A DNA stretch of 13,093 bases from Clostridia bacterium (GTDB lineage: Bacteria > Bacillota_A > Clostridia > Christensenellales > Aristaeellaceae): the NCBI GenBank assembly GCA_017517815.1, contig JAFWYA010000017.1, forward strand, positions 1-13,093, read 5' to 3'. Of the stretch, positions 1 to 7,354 are shown piece by piece. Numbering within the stretch: position 1 is the first letter of the stretch; each line of letters begins with the position of its first letter. The translations under genes were made by a program, and so were the position numbers. Below the pieces are notes generated by a model, which did not search any database, had not been told where the DNA came from, and saw only the letters and a program-made list of their open reading frames with translations.

Positions 1-1169
1 ATGGGATGATCCATCACGAAAGTGGGCTGGATGAGATGCTCCTCAACGTAGGTCTCAAAGAACAGGTTGAGAATATCACCCTTCTTGTGTCGCTTCTCAA
101 ACTCGATGTGATGCTCCTTGGCGATGGCCTGAGCCTCTTCAAGGGTGTGGATCTCGTTGAAGTCCACGCCGGAATACTTCTTCACTGCGTCGATCATGGT
201 GATGCGCTCAAAGGGCTTGCCCAGGTCCATCTCCACGCCGTTGTACACGATCTTGGTAGTGCCCAGCACTTCCTGAGCCACGTAGCGGTACATGTTCTCG
301 GTCAGGTCCATCATGCCATGGTAGTCGGTGTAGGCCTGATAGAGCTCCATCAGGGTGAATTCGGGATTGTGGCGGGTGTCGACGCCCTCATTGCGGAACA
401 CGCGGCCGATCTCGTATACGCGCTCCATGCCACCCACGATCAGACGCTTGAGGTACAGCTCCAGCGAGATACGCAGCTTCATATCCACATCCAGAGCGTT
501 AAAGTGCGTCATGAAGGGGCGGGCAGCAGCGCCGCCGGCGTTGTGCACAAGCACCGGAGTCTCCACCTCAATAAAGTTCTGGGTGTCCAGATAGCGGCGG
601 ATGGCGCTGATGATCTTCGAACGCTTGACCAGCACGTCCTTGGATTCAGGGTTCATGATCAGATCCACATAGCGCTGACGGTAACGCATGTCCGTGTTGG
701 TCAGGCCGTGGAACTTCTCAGGCAGGGGCTTGAGAGACTTCGACAGCAGCACGATCTCGCTGGCATGCACGCTGACTTCGCCGGTCTTAGTCTTGAACAC
801 AAAGCCCTTCACGCCGAAGATGTCGCCGATGTCGTCCTGCTTGAAGGCAGCATAATCTTCCTCGCCAACGTCGTCGCGCTTGACGTAGATCTGGATCTTG
901 CCGTCGTTGTCCTGCAGGTGGGCAAAGGAGGCCTTGCCCATGATGCGGCGGGCCATCATACGGCCCGCGATGCATACCTGCTGGTTTTCCAGCTCGTCAT
1001 AGTTGTCCAGAATCTGCTGGGAGGTATGGGTGCGGTCATAGCGGGTAATGGTATAGGGATCCTTGCCCGCCTCCACCAGCTTCTGCAGCTTTTCGCGGCG
1101 AATGGCTTCCTGCTCGCTCAGCTGCTGCTGAGTCATTTCCTGAGTCTGATTTTCCATATTCTCGGGCAT
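1..1169 (-). CDS. lysS: Lysyl-tRNA synthetase, class II (3' end outside window)
   Basis: This enzyme charges tRNA-Lys with lysine in the cytoplasm. The visible 389 residues hold an N-terminal anticodon-binding OB fold (about residues 63-145, with [19 protein letters not shown]) and the start of the class II catalytic core. Visible landmarks are the motif 1 region near 185-206, the AGGAAARPF stretch at 211-219, and motif 2 around 257-275 with [20 protein letters not shown]. The reading frame leaves the window just after PTFVMDHP. Motif 3 and roughly the last 110-125 residues are therefore unseen. The start is ATG at 1169, preceded by AAGGAGAG at a normal distance; a second in-frame ATG four codons later lacks that spacing. 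It follows greA by 106 bp on the same strand with no clear promoter between, so it is probably cotranscribed with greA. Family identification is secure. Confidence 0.97.
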   Translation of the reverse strand, partial: MPENMENQTQEMTQQQLSEQEAIRREKLQKLVEAGKDPYTITRYDRTHTSQQILDNYDELENQQVCIAGRMMARRIMGKASFAHLQDNDGKIQIYVKRDDVGEEDYAAFKQDDIGDIFGVKGFVFKTKTGEVSVHASEIVLLSKSLKPLPEKFHGLTNTDMRYRQRYVDLIMNPESKDVLVKRSKIISAIRRYLDTQNFIEVETPVLVHNAGGAAARPFMTHFNALDVDMKLRISLELYLKRLIVGGMERVYEIGRVFRNEGVDTRHNPEFTLMELYQAYTDYHGMMDLTENMYRYVAQEVLGTTKIVYNGVEMDLGKPFERITMIDAVKKYSGVDFNEIHTLEEAQAIAKEHHIEFEKRHKKGDILNLFFETYVEEHLIQPTFVMDHP

Positions 1170-1261
1170 GTATAAGCTCTCCTTCAGTAAAAGGCAAAAG
1201 TGTAAAACTGCGCTCACGCGTCTGCACACGGCAGGTGTGGCATGCGTCTGCCGGGCGGATC

Positions 1262-1277
1262 AAAAAGCCGAAGGCTT
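1262..1277 (-). terminator. Weak terminator-like hairpin at the greA stop codon
   Basis: On the minus strand AAGCC, loop TTC and GGCTT form a 5-bp stem followed by a run of five T in total. It begins inside the greA TAA stop codon. The stem is short, so it probably reduces rather than ends transcription into lysS. This is inferred from the sequence pattern only. Confidence 0.3.
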
Positions 1278-1755
1278 AGCGGCTGATCTCCAGCACGCTC
1301 ATCTTCATTACGCCCATGGGCACTTCCACGCTCACGACGTCGCCCACCTTGCTGCCCAGCAGGGCGGCGCCGATGGGGCTTTCAGAGCTGATCTTCAGGT
1401 TGGCGGGATCGGTTTCGTTGGCGCCAACGATGGTGATGACCTGCTCCTTTTTGAGGGTCTCGTTGAATACCTTCACGCTGTTGCCAACGCCGACGGTGTC
1501 GGTGCTGACTTCGCTGTCTTCCACAACGATGCAGTTGCGCAGGGTGTTTTCCATTTCGACGATCTTGGCCTCGATGCGGCTCTGCTCGTTCTTGGCCTCG
1601 TCGTATTCAGCGTTTTCACTCAGGTCGCCGAAGCCGCGGGCGATGGCGATCTGCTCGCTGATCTCGTTGCGGCGTACGCTTACGTAATAGTCCAGCTCTT
1701 TTTCCAGCTTTTCATAGCCTTCGCGAGTAAGGATGACTTTCTTTTCTTCAGCCAT
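1276..1755 (-). CDS. greA: Transcription elongation factor GreA
   Basis: GreA enters the secondary channel of RNA polymerase and stimulates cleavage of backtracked transcripts. The 159-residue protein has the usual family length. Residues about 8-75 form the antiparallel coiled coil. Its tip carries GDLSENAEYD at 43-52, with the acidic D44 and E47 that help hold the catalytic metal. The rest is the FKBP-like domain, including ESPIGAALLGSKVGDVVSVEVP. The frame is open further upstream (to 1821), but the ATG at 1755 is preferred because AAAGGAG sits just before it and MAEEKKVILTREGYEKL matches the family's start. A perfect consensus promoter lies about 110 bp upstream, with a leader hairpin between. 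lysS follows on the same strand. Confidence 0.97.
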   Translation of the reverse strand: MAEEKKVILTREGYEKLEKELDYYVSVRRNEISEQIAIARGFGDLSENAEYDEAKNEQSRIEAKIVEMENTLRNCIVVEDSEVSTDTVGVGNSVKVFNETLKKEQVITIVGANETDPANLKISSESPIGAALLGSKVGDVVSVEVPMGVMKMSVLEISR

Positions 1756-1815
1756 GGTAGGGGTTCTCCTTTCAACGGCAGTGCCGCTTTTCAACTTTGC
1801 AAAAACAACACAAAG

Positions 1816-1843
1816 CCGCACCGTCCGTGTACGAACGGTGCAG
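1816..1843 (-). other. Leader hairpin in the greA 5' untranslated region
   Basis: In the minus-strand RNA this segment forms a 12-bp stem (CUGCACCGUUCG with CGGACGGUGCGG, two G-U wobbles) around a UACA loop. One of the wobbles is a C/A mismatch in the opposite strand, so the structure favours the greA transcript. It starts about 15 nt after the predicted transcription start. A U-rich stretch (UUUGUGUUGUUUUU) follows downstream. It may stabilise the mRNA or act as a weak attenuator; its role is unknown. Confidence 0.5.
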
Positions 1844-1864
1844 TAGATGCAAAGTTACGAAGAT

Positions 1865-1893
1865 ATTATAGTCAGCGAATGCTTGATTGTCAA
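1865..1893 (-). promoter_or_regulatory. Perfect consensus sigma-A promoter for greA(-lysS)
   Basis: Read on the minus strand there is TTGACA (1893-1888), a 17-nt spacer and TATAAT (1870-1865), an exact match to the housekeeping consensus. Transcription should start near 1858, giving a leader of about 100 nt before greA. Confidence 0.85.
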
Positions 1894-1987
1894 TGCTTTA
1901 CAGATGTAAAACGTGCTTTGACTCCATCGTGATTCATCGTGAAACATCAAATGCGTGTAATGTTCAATTTTCAAACTTTTTCTCGCT

Positions 1988-2032
1988 TTTTCCGAACGTT
2001 CGTCAGAAATTTTACTGGTAATATTCAGAAAA
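1988..2032 (+). promoter_or_regulatory. Candidate PurR operator (two inverted PurBox-like elements)
   Basis: The B. subtilis PurBox consensus is AWWWCCGAACWWT. Positions 1988-2000 match it at 11 of 13 bases, with an intact CCGAAC core. Positions 2020-2032 match the inverted form at about 10 of 13. The orientation is correct, but the gap is 19 nt rather than the usual 16-17, and the second element is weak. The pair overlaps the purR promoter, which would suit autoregulation. This is inference from consensus comparison by eye. Confidence 0.35.
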
Positions 2033-2044
2033 GTGTGATATACT
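2016..2044 (+). promoter_or_regulatory. Probable purR promoter with extended -10
   Basis: The -10 is TATACT (2039-2044) preceded by TG one base upstream (TGATATACT), an extended -10. A poor -35 (TGGTAA, 2016-2021) lies at 17-nt spacing. Transcription would start near 2051, giving a leader of about 43 nt. Confidence 0.6.
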
Positions 2045-2093
2045 GGGCGGGTGTTATGTTAAACGAGATCAAACCAGACCGGAGGGACCCATT

Positions 2094-2906
2094 TTGGAAC
2101 GCATCAAACGCAACGAGCGATTGGCTGCACTGACCCAGCTGCTGACTGCCTCGCCCAACCAGATTCATACGCTTTCGCATTTCTGCGAACTTTTTGGCTC
2201 AGCCAAGTCCACGCTGAGCGAGGATATCGACATTCTTCGCGACGTATATCATACCTTTGGCCTGGGCCAGCTGGATACCGTGACCGGCGCAGCGGGCGGC
2301 GTGCGCTACCGTCCCACCATGTCCCATGAAGATGCTGTCAAGTTCCTGAGCGAGCTGTGCGCCGAACTGCAAAACCCCAACCGCCTTTTGCCCGGCGGCT
2401 TTCTGTACCTCAGCGACATTCTCAGTATGCCCGACCTAGTTCGCAAAATGGGCATCATCATCGCCGGCGAATTTTATGACGCCGCCCCTGATTTTGTACT
2501 CACCATGGAAACCAAGGGCATTCCCGTTGCCCTGATGACCGCCCAGTCGATGGGCGTGCCGCTGGTCATCGCCCGCCGCTCCAGTAAGGTGTACGAAGGC
2601 TCCGCCGTCAACATCAACTACGTCAGCGGCTCCGCCGGACATATCGAAACCATGAGCCTCAGCCGCCGCGCCGTCAAGGAAGGCCAGCGCGCTCTCATTG
2701 TGGATGACTTCCTCAAGGCCGGCGGAACGGCCAAGGGCATGATCGATCTGATGAGCGAGTTTAATGTTGAGGTCGTTGGCACAGCTTTCGTCATGGAACG
2801 CGAACAATCCAGCCGCCTGATCAGCGGTGAAAAGGCCCTCATGACCATGTCCATGAATGGTTCCGACGCCAGTACCCTTTCCATCCGCCCTGCGGAATGG
2901 CTGTAA
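2094..2906 (+). CDS. purR: Purine operon repressor PurR (PRPP-responsive)
   Basis: PurR of the Bacillus type binds PurBoxes at purine synthesis and transport genes and responds to phosphoribosyl pyrophosphate. The protein has 270 residues; the B. subtilis protein has about 285. Residues 1-75 form the winged-helix domain (SAKSTLSEDIDILR at 36-49, GAAGGVRY at 65-72). The rest is a type I phosphoribosyltransferase-like domain that lacks enzyme activity in this family. Its PRPP loop VDDFLKAGGT lies at 203-212. Other family-typical stretches are LLPGGFLYLSDIL and NINYVSGSAGHIETMSL. The start codon is TTG, chosen because GGAGGG lies 7 nt upstream and MERIKRNERL fits the family. It is transcribed away from greA and converges on mfd. 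The nearby guaA is in the purine pathway, but no PurBox was seen before it. Confidence 0.96.
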   Translation: MERIKRNERLAALTQLLTASPNQIHTLSHFCELFGSAKSTLSEDIDILRDVYHTFGLGQLDTVTGAAGGVRYRPTMSHEDAVKFLSELCAELQNPNRLLPGGFLYLSDILSMPDLVRKMGIIIAGEFYDAAPDFVLTMETKGIPVALMTAQSMGVPLVIARRSSKVYEGSAVNINYVSGSAGHIETMSLSRRAVKEGQRALIVDDFLKAGGTAKGMIDLMSEFNVEVVGTAFVMEREQSSRLISGEKALMTMSMNGSDASTLSIRPAEWL

Positions 2907-2918
2907 AAGAAACATAGC

Positions 2919-2949
2919 AAAAACCGTCTGCAAAAGCAGACGGTTTTTT
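2919..2949. terminator. Bidirectional terminator between purR and mfd
   Basis: A perfect 11-bp stem (AAACCGTCTGC and GCAGACGGTTT) closes an AAAA loop. T runs follow on the plus strand (to 2949) and, through the A run at 2919-2923, on the minus strand. It ends purR 12 nt after its stop and mfd just after its stop. Confidence 0.92.
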
Positions 2950-2952
2950 GAT

Positions 2953-5900
2953 TCAGTTTTCGCCTTCAGCAGCTTTTTTCTGCTGTTCCTTCAATTCTTT
3001 AAGCTCCTCATACACCTTGGTCATCACATAGATGGTGGTGTGCATGGCGCTTTCAGCGTCCATACGCGGCTGGGCAAGTACCAGTTCGGGCGTTTTGCCC
3101 ACGTTGAATTTCAGCCTCTTGTCGGTGCGGGTGACTGCCTCAAACAGCAGCGCAGGATCCGGCAGGAACTTTTCATCCAGCCGCATATGCACGCCGTCCG
3201 GGCGAAGGGTGAGCAGGCTTACGCCCATGCGACGGGTGATGCCGCGCAACTGGGCAATATGCATCAGGTTTTCCACCGGCTGCGGCACGTCGCCGAAGCG
3301 GTCGATGAGTTCCTCTTCGATGTCCAGCCTGCCGGCCTCGTCCTGGATCATGGCGATGCGCTTGTAGATCTCCACGCGCAGCTTTTCCTGCGGCACGTAG
3401 GCTTCGGGCAGGAACGCATCCAGCCTGAGCTCCACGCGCGTATCCAGTTCGGGCGTCTGCTCGATGCCCTGTACCTCCCCCACCGCCTGTTCAATGAGCT
3501 TGACGTACATATCGTAACCAACGGTGGACAGATGACCGCTCTGCTGCGGGCCCAGCACATCGCCCGCGCCGCGGATTTCCAAATCGCGCATGGCGATGCG
3601 GTAGCCTGCGCCGAATTCAGTGAATTCGCGAATGGCGCTCAGGCGCTGCTCAGCCGTCTCGGAAAGCATTTTCCCGCCGCGGATGGTGAAGTAGGCATAG
3701 GCCTGACGGTTGCTGCGGCCCACGCGTCCGCGGATCTGGTACAGCTGGGACAGGCCGAAACGGTCGGCATCAAATACAATGAGCGTGTTTGCATCCGGCA
3801 CATCCAGACCGCTTTCCACGATGGTGGTACAAAGCAGCACGTCGTATGCGCCGGCGTAGAAGTCCAGCATCACGTCTTCCAGCGCGTTTTCCTTCATCTG
3901 GCCGTGAGCGATGCCAATGCGCGCATCCGGCACCAGCGTTTTGATGCGCTCGTGCATCTGCTCGATGGAGCGCACGCGGTTGTACAGGAAGTACACCTGT
4001 CCGCCTCGCGCCATCTCGCGGCGAATGGCTTCGCGGATAACAGCGTCGGAATACTCCATCACATACGTTTTGACGGGCAGGCGCTCCTCCGGCGGCGTTT
4101 CCAGAATGCTCATGTCGCGGATGCCCACCATGCTCATGTGCAGCGTGCGCGGAATGGGCGTGGCCGACAGGGTGAGCACGTCCACGCGCGTTTTCATGTG
4201 CTGGATGTGTTCCTTGTGGCTGACGCCGAAGCGCTGCTCCTCGTCAACGATGAGCAGTCCCAGATCCTTGAACTGCACGTCCTTGTTGATGAGGCGATGC
4301 GTACCCACCACAAGATCCAGTTCGCCTTCCTTGAGCTGACGGGCGATTTCCTTTTGCTCCTTGGCCGTACGGAAACGGCTGAGCATGTCAAACTTCACCG
4401 GGAAGCCCTTGAAGCGCTTTTTGATGGTGTTGTAATGCTGCTGCACAAGGATGGTCGTGGGCGCAAGGATAGCCACCTGTTTGCCTTCCACTACAGCCTT
4501 GAAGGCTGCGCGCAGGGCCACTTCGGTCTTGCCGTAGCCCACGTCGCCGCAGAGCAGTCGGTCCATATTGCGGCTGCTTTCCATATCCGCCTCGATCTGT
4601 GCCACGCTCTTTTGCTGGTCCTCAGTCAGCTCGTAGGGGAACATGTCCTCAAATTCCTGCTGCCAGGGGTTTTCGTGGCTGAAGGCATAGCCGGTGTTTT
4701 TGGAGCGCTTGGCGTACAGCTCCGCCAGATCGAAGGCCAGTTTTTTCAGACCCGCCTTGACCTTGCTCTTCTGACGCTCCCATTCCTGCCCTCCCAGGCG
4801 GTTGAGCTTGGGCAGGCTATGCTCGGCGCCGATGAACTTGGTCACACGGTCGAACTGATCGGCCGGCACATACAGCTTGTCGGTGCCAGCGTAATGGATC
4901 AGCAGATAGTCGCGCTTCACGCCGTCGCTGTCCAGCTGCACAACGCCCTTGTACAGGCCCACGCCGTGCAGGTCGTGCACCACATAGTCGCCCACCTTGA
5001 GGTCGGTAAAGCTGGCAATGCGCTCGCCGGCGTTCTGTTTCTTCTTGGCGCGCTGGTAGGCAGTGCCGTAAATATCGGTATCGCTGAGCACCACCAGCTT
5101 TGCGCCGGGGTGGATGAAACCCTTGCCATACGCCACGGGCAGCAGCATCACTTCGCGTTCGACGAGGTTGCCGTCCAGCGTTTCGGTATACACGCAGGGC
5201 GCTCCCTGTTCCTCCAGCGCCTTCTGCAGTCGCCTTCCGCGTGCCTCGCCGCCGGTGAGCAGGATGATGGCAAAGCCCTCCGCCTTCCATTTATCGATGT
5301 CCTGTTTGAGCGGCTCCAGGCGGCTCTGATAGGGCATGGCCGGCTTGGAGGCAAAGGCGATGGCCTGCGTGGGCTTCAGCCTGCCGGAGGTGGAAATAAT
5401 GTCCGACAGGGTGATGCTGGGATGCTTCTGCCAGTCAGCAAGCAAGTCGTCATAGGTAAACAGCAGCTCCTTCTGCGCGTCAAACGCATCGCCGCGCAGC
5501 CGGGCGTCCTCATAGGAATCAGCAAAGCCGTCCAGCGCCGCACGGATGCGCGCAGCGTACTGATCGGGACGATCCAGCAAAATGATGGGATCATCCAGAT
5601 AATCAGTAACAGTCACGGTCTGTTCGCACAGCACATTCATCCACATGGGCGCCGTACGGATGGACTGCCCGGCACGGATGCGCTCTACATCGTCCAGATG
5701 GCGCTTCCAGTTGAGCTCATCCTCAGTCATGGGCTTGCGCTCAGCTTTCGCCTCCTGCTTGCCGCCCTCCTTGAGGATGTCCTCCGTCAGTTCCAGCGCG
5801 TCCAGTTCGCTTAAAAAATCATCCAGCGAAGGCAGGCCATCGGTTTCTTCCTGCGAGGGTACGCCGCGTTCATCATCCTGCGCTTCCTCCATGGCCTGAC

Positions 5901-6642
5901 CCACGCCTGCGTCCAGCGCAGCCTTCAGGCGCTGCGCGGCGGCTTCGGGGTCGCCAAACAGGCACTCTGTCGCGGGTGACAGACGTACGGACTTGATGCG
6001 CGCGATGCTGCGCTGGCTGATGCAGTCAAAACGGCGCAGGCTGTCGACCTCGTCATCAAAAAACTCGATGCGCACCGCATCCGGCGCATTGGCTGGAAAG
6101 ACGTCCAGAATGGAGCCGCGCATGGCGCACTGGCCCTGCCCCTCCACCATGGACACGCGCTCGTAGCCGTTTTCCATCAGGCGTTTGATCAGCTGATCCG
6201 GCGCATGACGCTCGCCCTCCGCCACGGTGATCACCGCCTGGCGAAAACGCTTTGCCGGCGTGCAGCGGTCCAGCAGCGCGTCGACGCTGGTGCACAGCAC
6301 GCGCACCTTGCCCTGCACCAGCTGATCCAGCACCTGCAGGCGCTGCCAGGTGCTTTCGCGGCTCATGGCAGCACGGCTGAACTGCACGTCGCGCGCAGGC
6401 AGCACGGCGCTGCCGCCGCCCGTGAGGCGCTCAACATCCTGCGCCTGACGCTGGCTGACCAGCTCAGTGGGCGCGACCAACACGATGGGACGGCCCGTTT
6501 TGTGGGCCAGCGCCGCCGCCGCAAAGGGACGCTCGCCCTCGGCGATCTCGGACAGCGCGGTACAGTCGCCTGCGTTCAGCCGTTCCAGCAGTTTTTTCCA
6601 CTCCGGCAGGTCCTGATAGGCTGTAAAAAGGCCCTCGTTCAT
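2953..6642 (-). CDS. mfd: Transcription-repair coupling factor Mfd
   Basis: Mfd recognises stalled RNA polymerase, pushes it off DNA by ATP-driven translocation, and recruits UvrA. At 1229 residues it is longer than the usual 1150-1180. The N-terminal UvrB-like part includes RGSILDVFPANAPDAVRIEFFDDEVDSLRRFD. A strongly acidic, low-complexity linker spans about 251-315 and probably accounts for part of the extra length. The CarD/RID polymerase-interaction domain lies near 545-612 (KVGDYVVHDLHGVGLYKG). The translocase motor has Walker A GDVGYGKTE (K705), DEEQ at 800-803, SAT at 826-828 and motif VI QIRGRVGR at 969-976. The C-terminal TRCF domain follows. The ATG overlaps the pth stop as ATGA, which implies translational coupling. 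No frameshift is seen. Confidence 0.98.
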   Translation of the reverse strand: MNEGLFTAYQDLPEWKKLLERLNAGDCTALSEIAEGERPFAAAALAHKTGRPIVLVAPTELVSQRQAQDVERLTGGGSAVLPARDVQFSRAAMSRESTWQRLQVLDQLVQGKVRVLCTSVDALLDRCTPAKRFRQAVITVAEGERHAPDQLIKRLMENGYERVSMVEGQGQCAMRGSILDVFPANAPDAVRIEFFDDEVDSLRRFDCISQRSIARIKSVRLSPATECLFGDPEAAAQRLKAALDAGVGQAMEEAQDDERGVPSQEETDGLPSLDDFLSELDALELTEDILKEGGKQEAKAERKPMTEDELNWKRHLDDVERIRAGQSIRTAPMWMNVLCEQTVTVTDYLDDPIILLDRPDQYAARIRAALDGFADSYEDARLRGDAFDAQKELLFTYDDLLADWQKHPSITLSDIISTSGRLKPTQAIAFASKPAMPYQSRLEPLKQDIDKWKAEGFAIILLTGGEARGRRLQKALEEQGAPCVYTETLDGNLVEREVMLLPVAYGKGFIHPGAKLVVLSDTDIYGTAYQRAKKKQNAGERIASFTDLKVGDYVVHDLHGVGLYKGVVQLDSDGVKRDYLLIHYAGTDKLYVPADQFDRVTKFIGAEHSLPKLNRLGGQEWERQKSKVKAGLKKLAFDLAELYAKRSKNTGYAFSHENPWQQEFEDMFPYELTEDQQKSVAQIEADMESSRNMDRLLCGDVGYGKTEVALRAAFKAVVEGKQVAILAPTTILVQQHYNTIKKRFKGFPVKFDMLSRFRTAKEQKEIARQLKEGELDLVVGTHRLINKDVQFKDLGLLIVDEEQRFGVSHKEHIQHMKTRVDVLTLSATPIPRTLHMSMVGIRDMSILETPPEERLPVKTYVMEYSDAVIREAIRREMARGGQVYFLYNRVRSIEQMHERIKTLVPDARIGIAHGQMKENALEDVMLDFYAGAYDVLLCTTIVESGLDVPDANTLIVFDADRFGLSQLYQIRGRVGRSNRQAYAYFTIRGGKMLSETAEQRLSAIREFTEFGAGYRIAMRDLEIRGAGDVLGPQQSGHLSTVGYDMYVKLIEQAVGEVQGIEQTPELDTRVELRLDAFLPEAYVPQEKLRVEIYKRIAMIQDEAGRLDIEEELIDRFGDVPQPVENLMHIAQLRGITRRMGVSLLTLRPDGVHMRLDEKFLPDPALLFEAVTRTDKRLKFNVGKTPELVLAQPRMDAESAMHTTIYVMTKVYEELKELKEQQKKAAEGEN

Positions 6643-7253
6643 TCAGCGGCTCCTTCTTCCTTCACAGGTTCGGGCTTGGGCTTTTTGACTTTCTTCGTAT
6701 TATACTTGCACATCGCGCTGTCGATGCCATGCTCGATATACTCCACAATGGCGTCTGCAGCCTGCGCAAAAGCTTTATCGGCCACATCCTGTTCCTCGCC
6801 GATGTAGTGGCTGAGCACCCAGTCGGCCAGTTCATAGCCTTCCCGCTTCTGCCCCACGCCTACGCGCAGGCGCGGAAAGTTTTCATACCCCAGCAGGCCC
6901 ACGATGGAGCGCATGCCGTTGTGCGTGCCCGCGCTGCCGTTTTTGCGGATGCGGATATGGCCCTGCGGAATGTCGATGTCGTCATAGACCACCAGCAGAT
7001 TTTCGGGCTCGATCTTATACCAGCGTGCCAGACGGCTGACCGCCTCGCCGCTTAAATTCATATAGGTCTGCGGCATGGCGAGGATCACCTTCTGCCCGCC
7101 CACAAAGCATTCGCCCACAAGCGCCTCTTCCTTTTCGCGGGTGATGGCCACATTCAGCTTGCGGCTGAGCGCCTCCAGCACGTCAAAGCCCACGTTGTGG
7201 CGCGTGTGGGCGTACTTGGAACCCGGGTTTCCCAAACCTACGATCAGATACAT
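6639..7253 (-). CDS. pth: Peptidyl-tRNA hydrolase
   Basis: Pth releases peptides from prematurely dropped peptidyl-tRNA so that the tRNA can be reused. The 204-residue protein has the normal length plus a Lys/Pro/Glu-rich tail (about 186-204). Visible active-site residues, by family numbering, are N9 in GLGNPG, the catalytic H19 in TRHNVGF, N66 in QTYMN, D91 in YDDIDIP and N112 in GTHNGM. The frame is open upstream to 7307, but the ATG at 7253 is chosen because MYLIVGLGNPG is the family's start and AAAGGAGT precedes it. Its TGA overlaps the mfd ATG. A promoter of its own lies at the 3' end of the upstream membrane-protein gene. Confidence 0.98.
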   Translation of the reverse strand: MYLIVGLGNPGSKYAHTRHNVGFDVLEALSRKLNVAITREKEEALVGECFVGGQKVILAMPQTYMNLSGEAVSRLARWYKIEPENLLVVYDDIDIPQGHIRIRKNGSAGTHNGMRSIVGLLGYENFPRLRVGVGQKREGYELADWVLSHYIGEEQDVADKAFAQAADAIVEYIEHGIDSAMCKYNTKKVKKPKPEPVKEEGAAE

Positions 7254-7324
7254 CGGCTTACTCCTTTTTGTCTGTAACGCGCAATGGCGAGGATGGACAA
7301 ACCCCACCCCCGCAAAGCGTTGTT

Positions 7325-7354
7325 ATTGTATCATATTCAGCGTTTGACTGACAA
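7325..7354 (-). promoter_or_regulatory. Probable pth-mfd promoter
   Basis: On the minus strand TTGTCA (7354-7349), an 18-nt spacer and TACAAT (7330-7325) each match consensus at 5 of 6. TG one base before the -10 makes it an extended type. The -35 lies within the last codons of the upstream membrane-protein gene. The leader would be about 65 nt. Confidence 0.65.

Larger units (their letters stand above)
1756..2093. other. Divergent greA-purR intergenic region
   Basis: This stretch between the greA and purR starts contains no credible gene. It holds the greA promoter and leader hairpin on the minus strand, and the purR promoter with PurBox-like sequences on the plus strand. Its middle part (about 1940-2040) is much more AT-rich than the surrounding genes. 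The short open frames that cross it are not supported by ribosome binding sites or protein similarity. Confidence 0.7.

Noticed and set aside
6..1175. A 389-codon plus-strand frame antisense to lysS
   Set aside because: The minus strand encodes an unmistakable lysyl-tRNA synthetase; the antisense translation is a composition artefact.
1170..1275. A T-box leader before lysS
   Set aside because: The gap is only 106 nt and I see no T-box sequence or antiterminator. It holds two 8-nt GCGTCTGC direct repeats (1218-1225, 1244-1251) and a small hairpin of no clear meaning.
1959..1971. An additional inverted PurBox-like sequence upstream of the purR candidate box
   Set aside because: It has GTTC but lacks the GG of the core, and its orientation relative to the better box is opposite to that of known PurBox pairs.
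2857..5814. A 985-codon open frame on the plus strand
   Set aside because: It lies wholly antisense to mfd, begins inside purR, has histidine- and leucine-rich composition typical of a complementary-frame shadow, and shows no recognisable domain or ribosome binding site.
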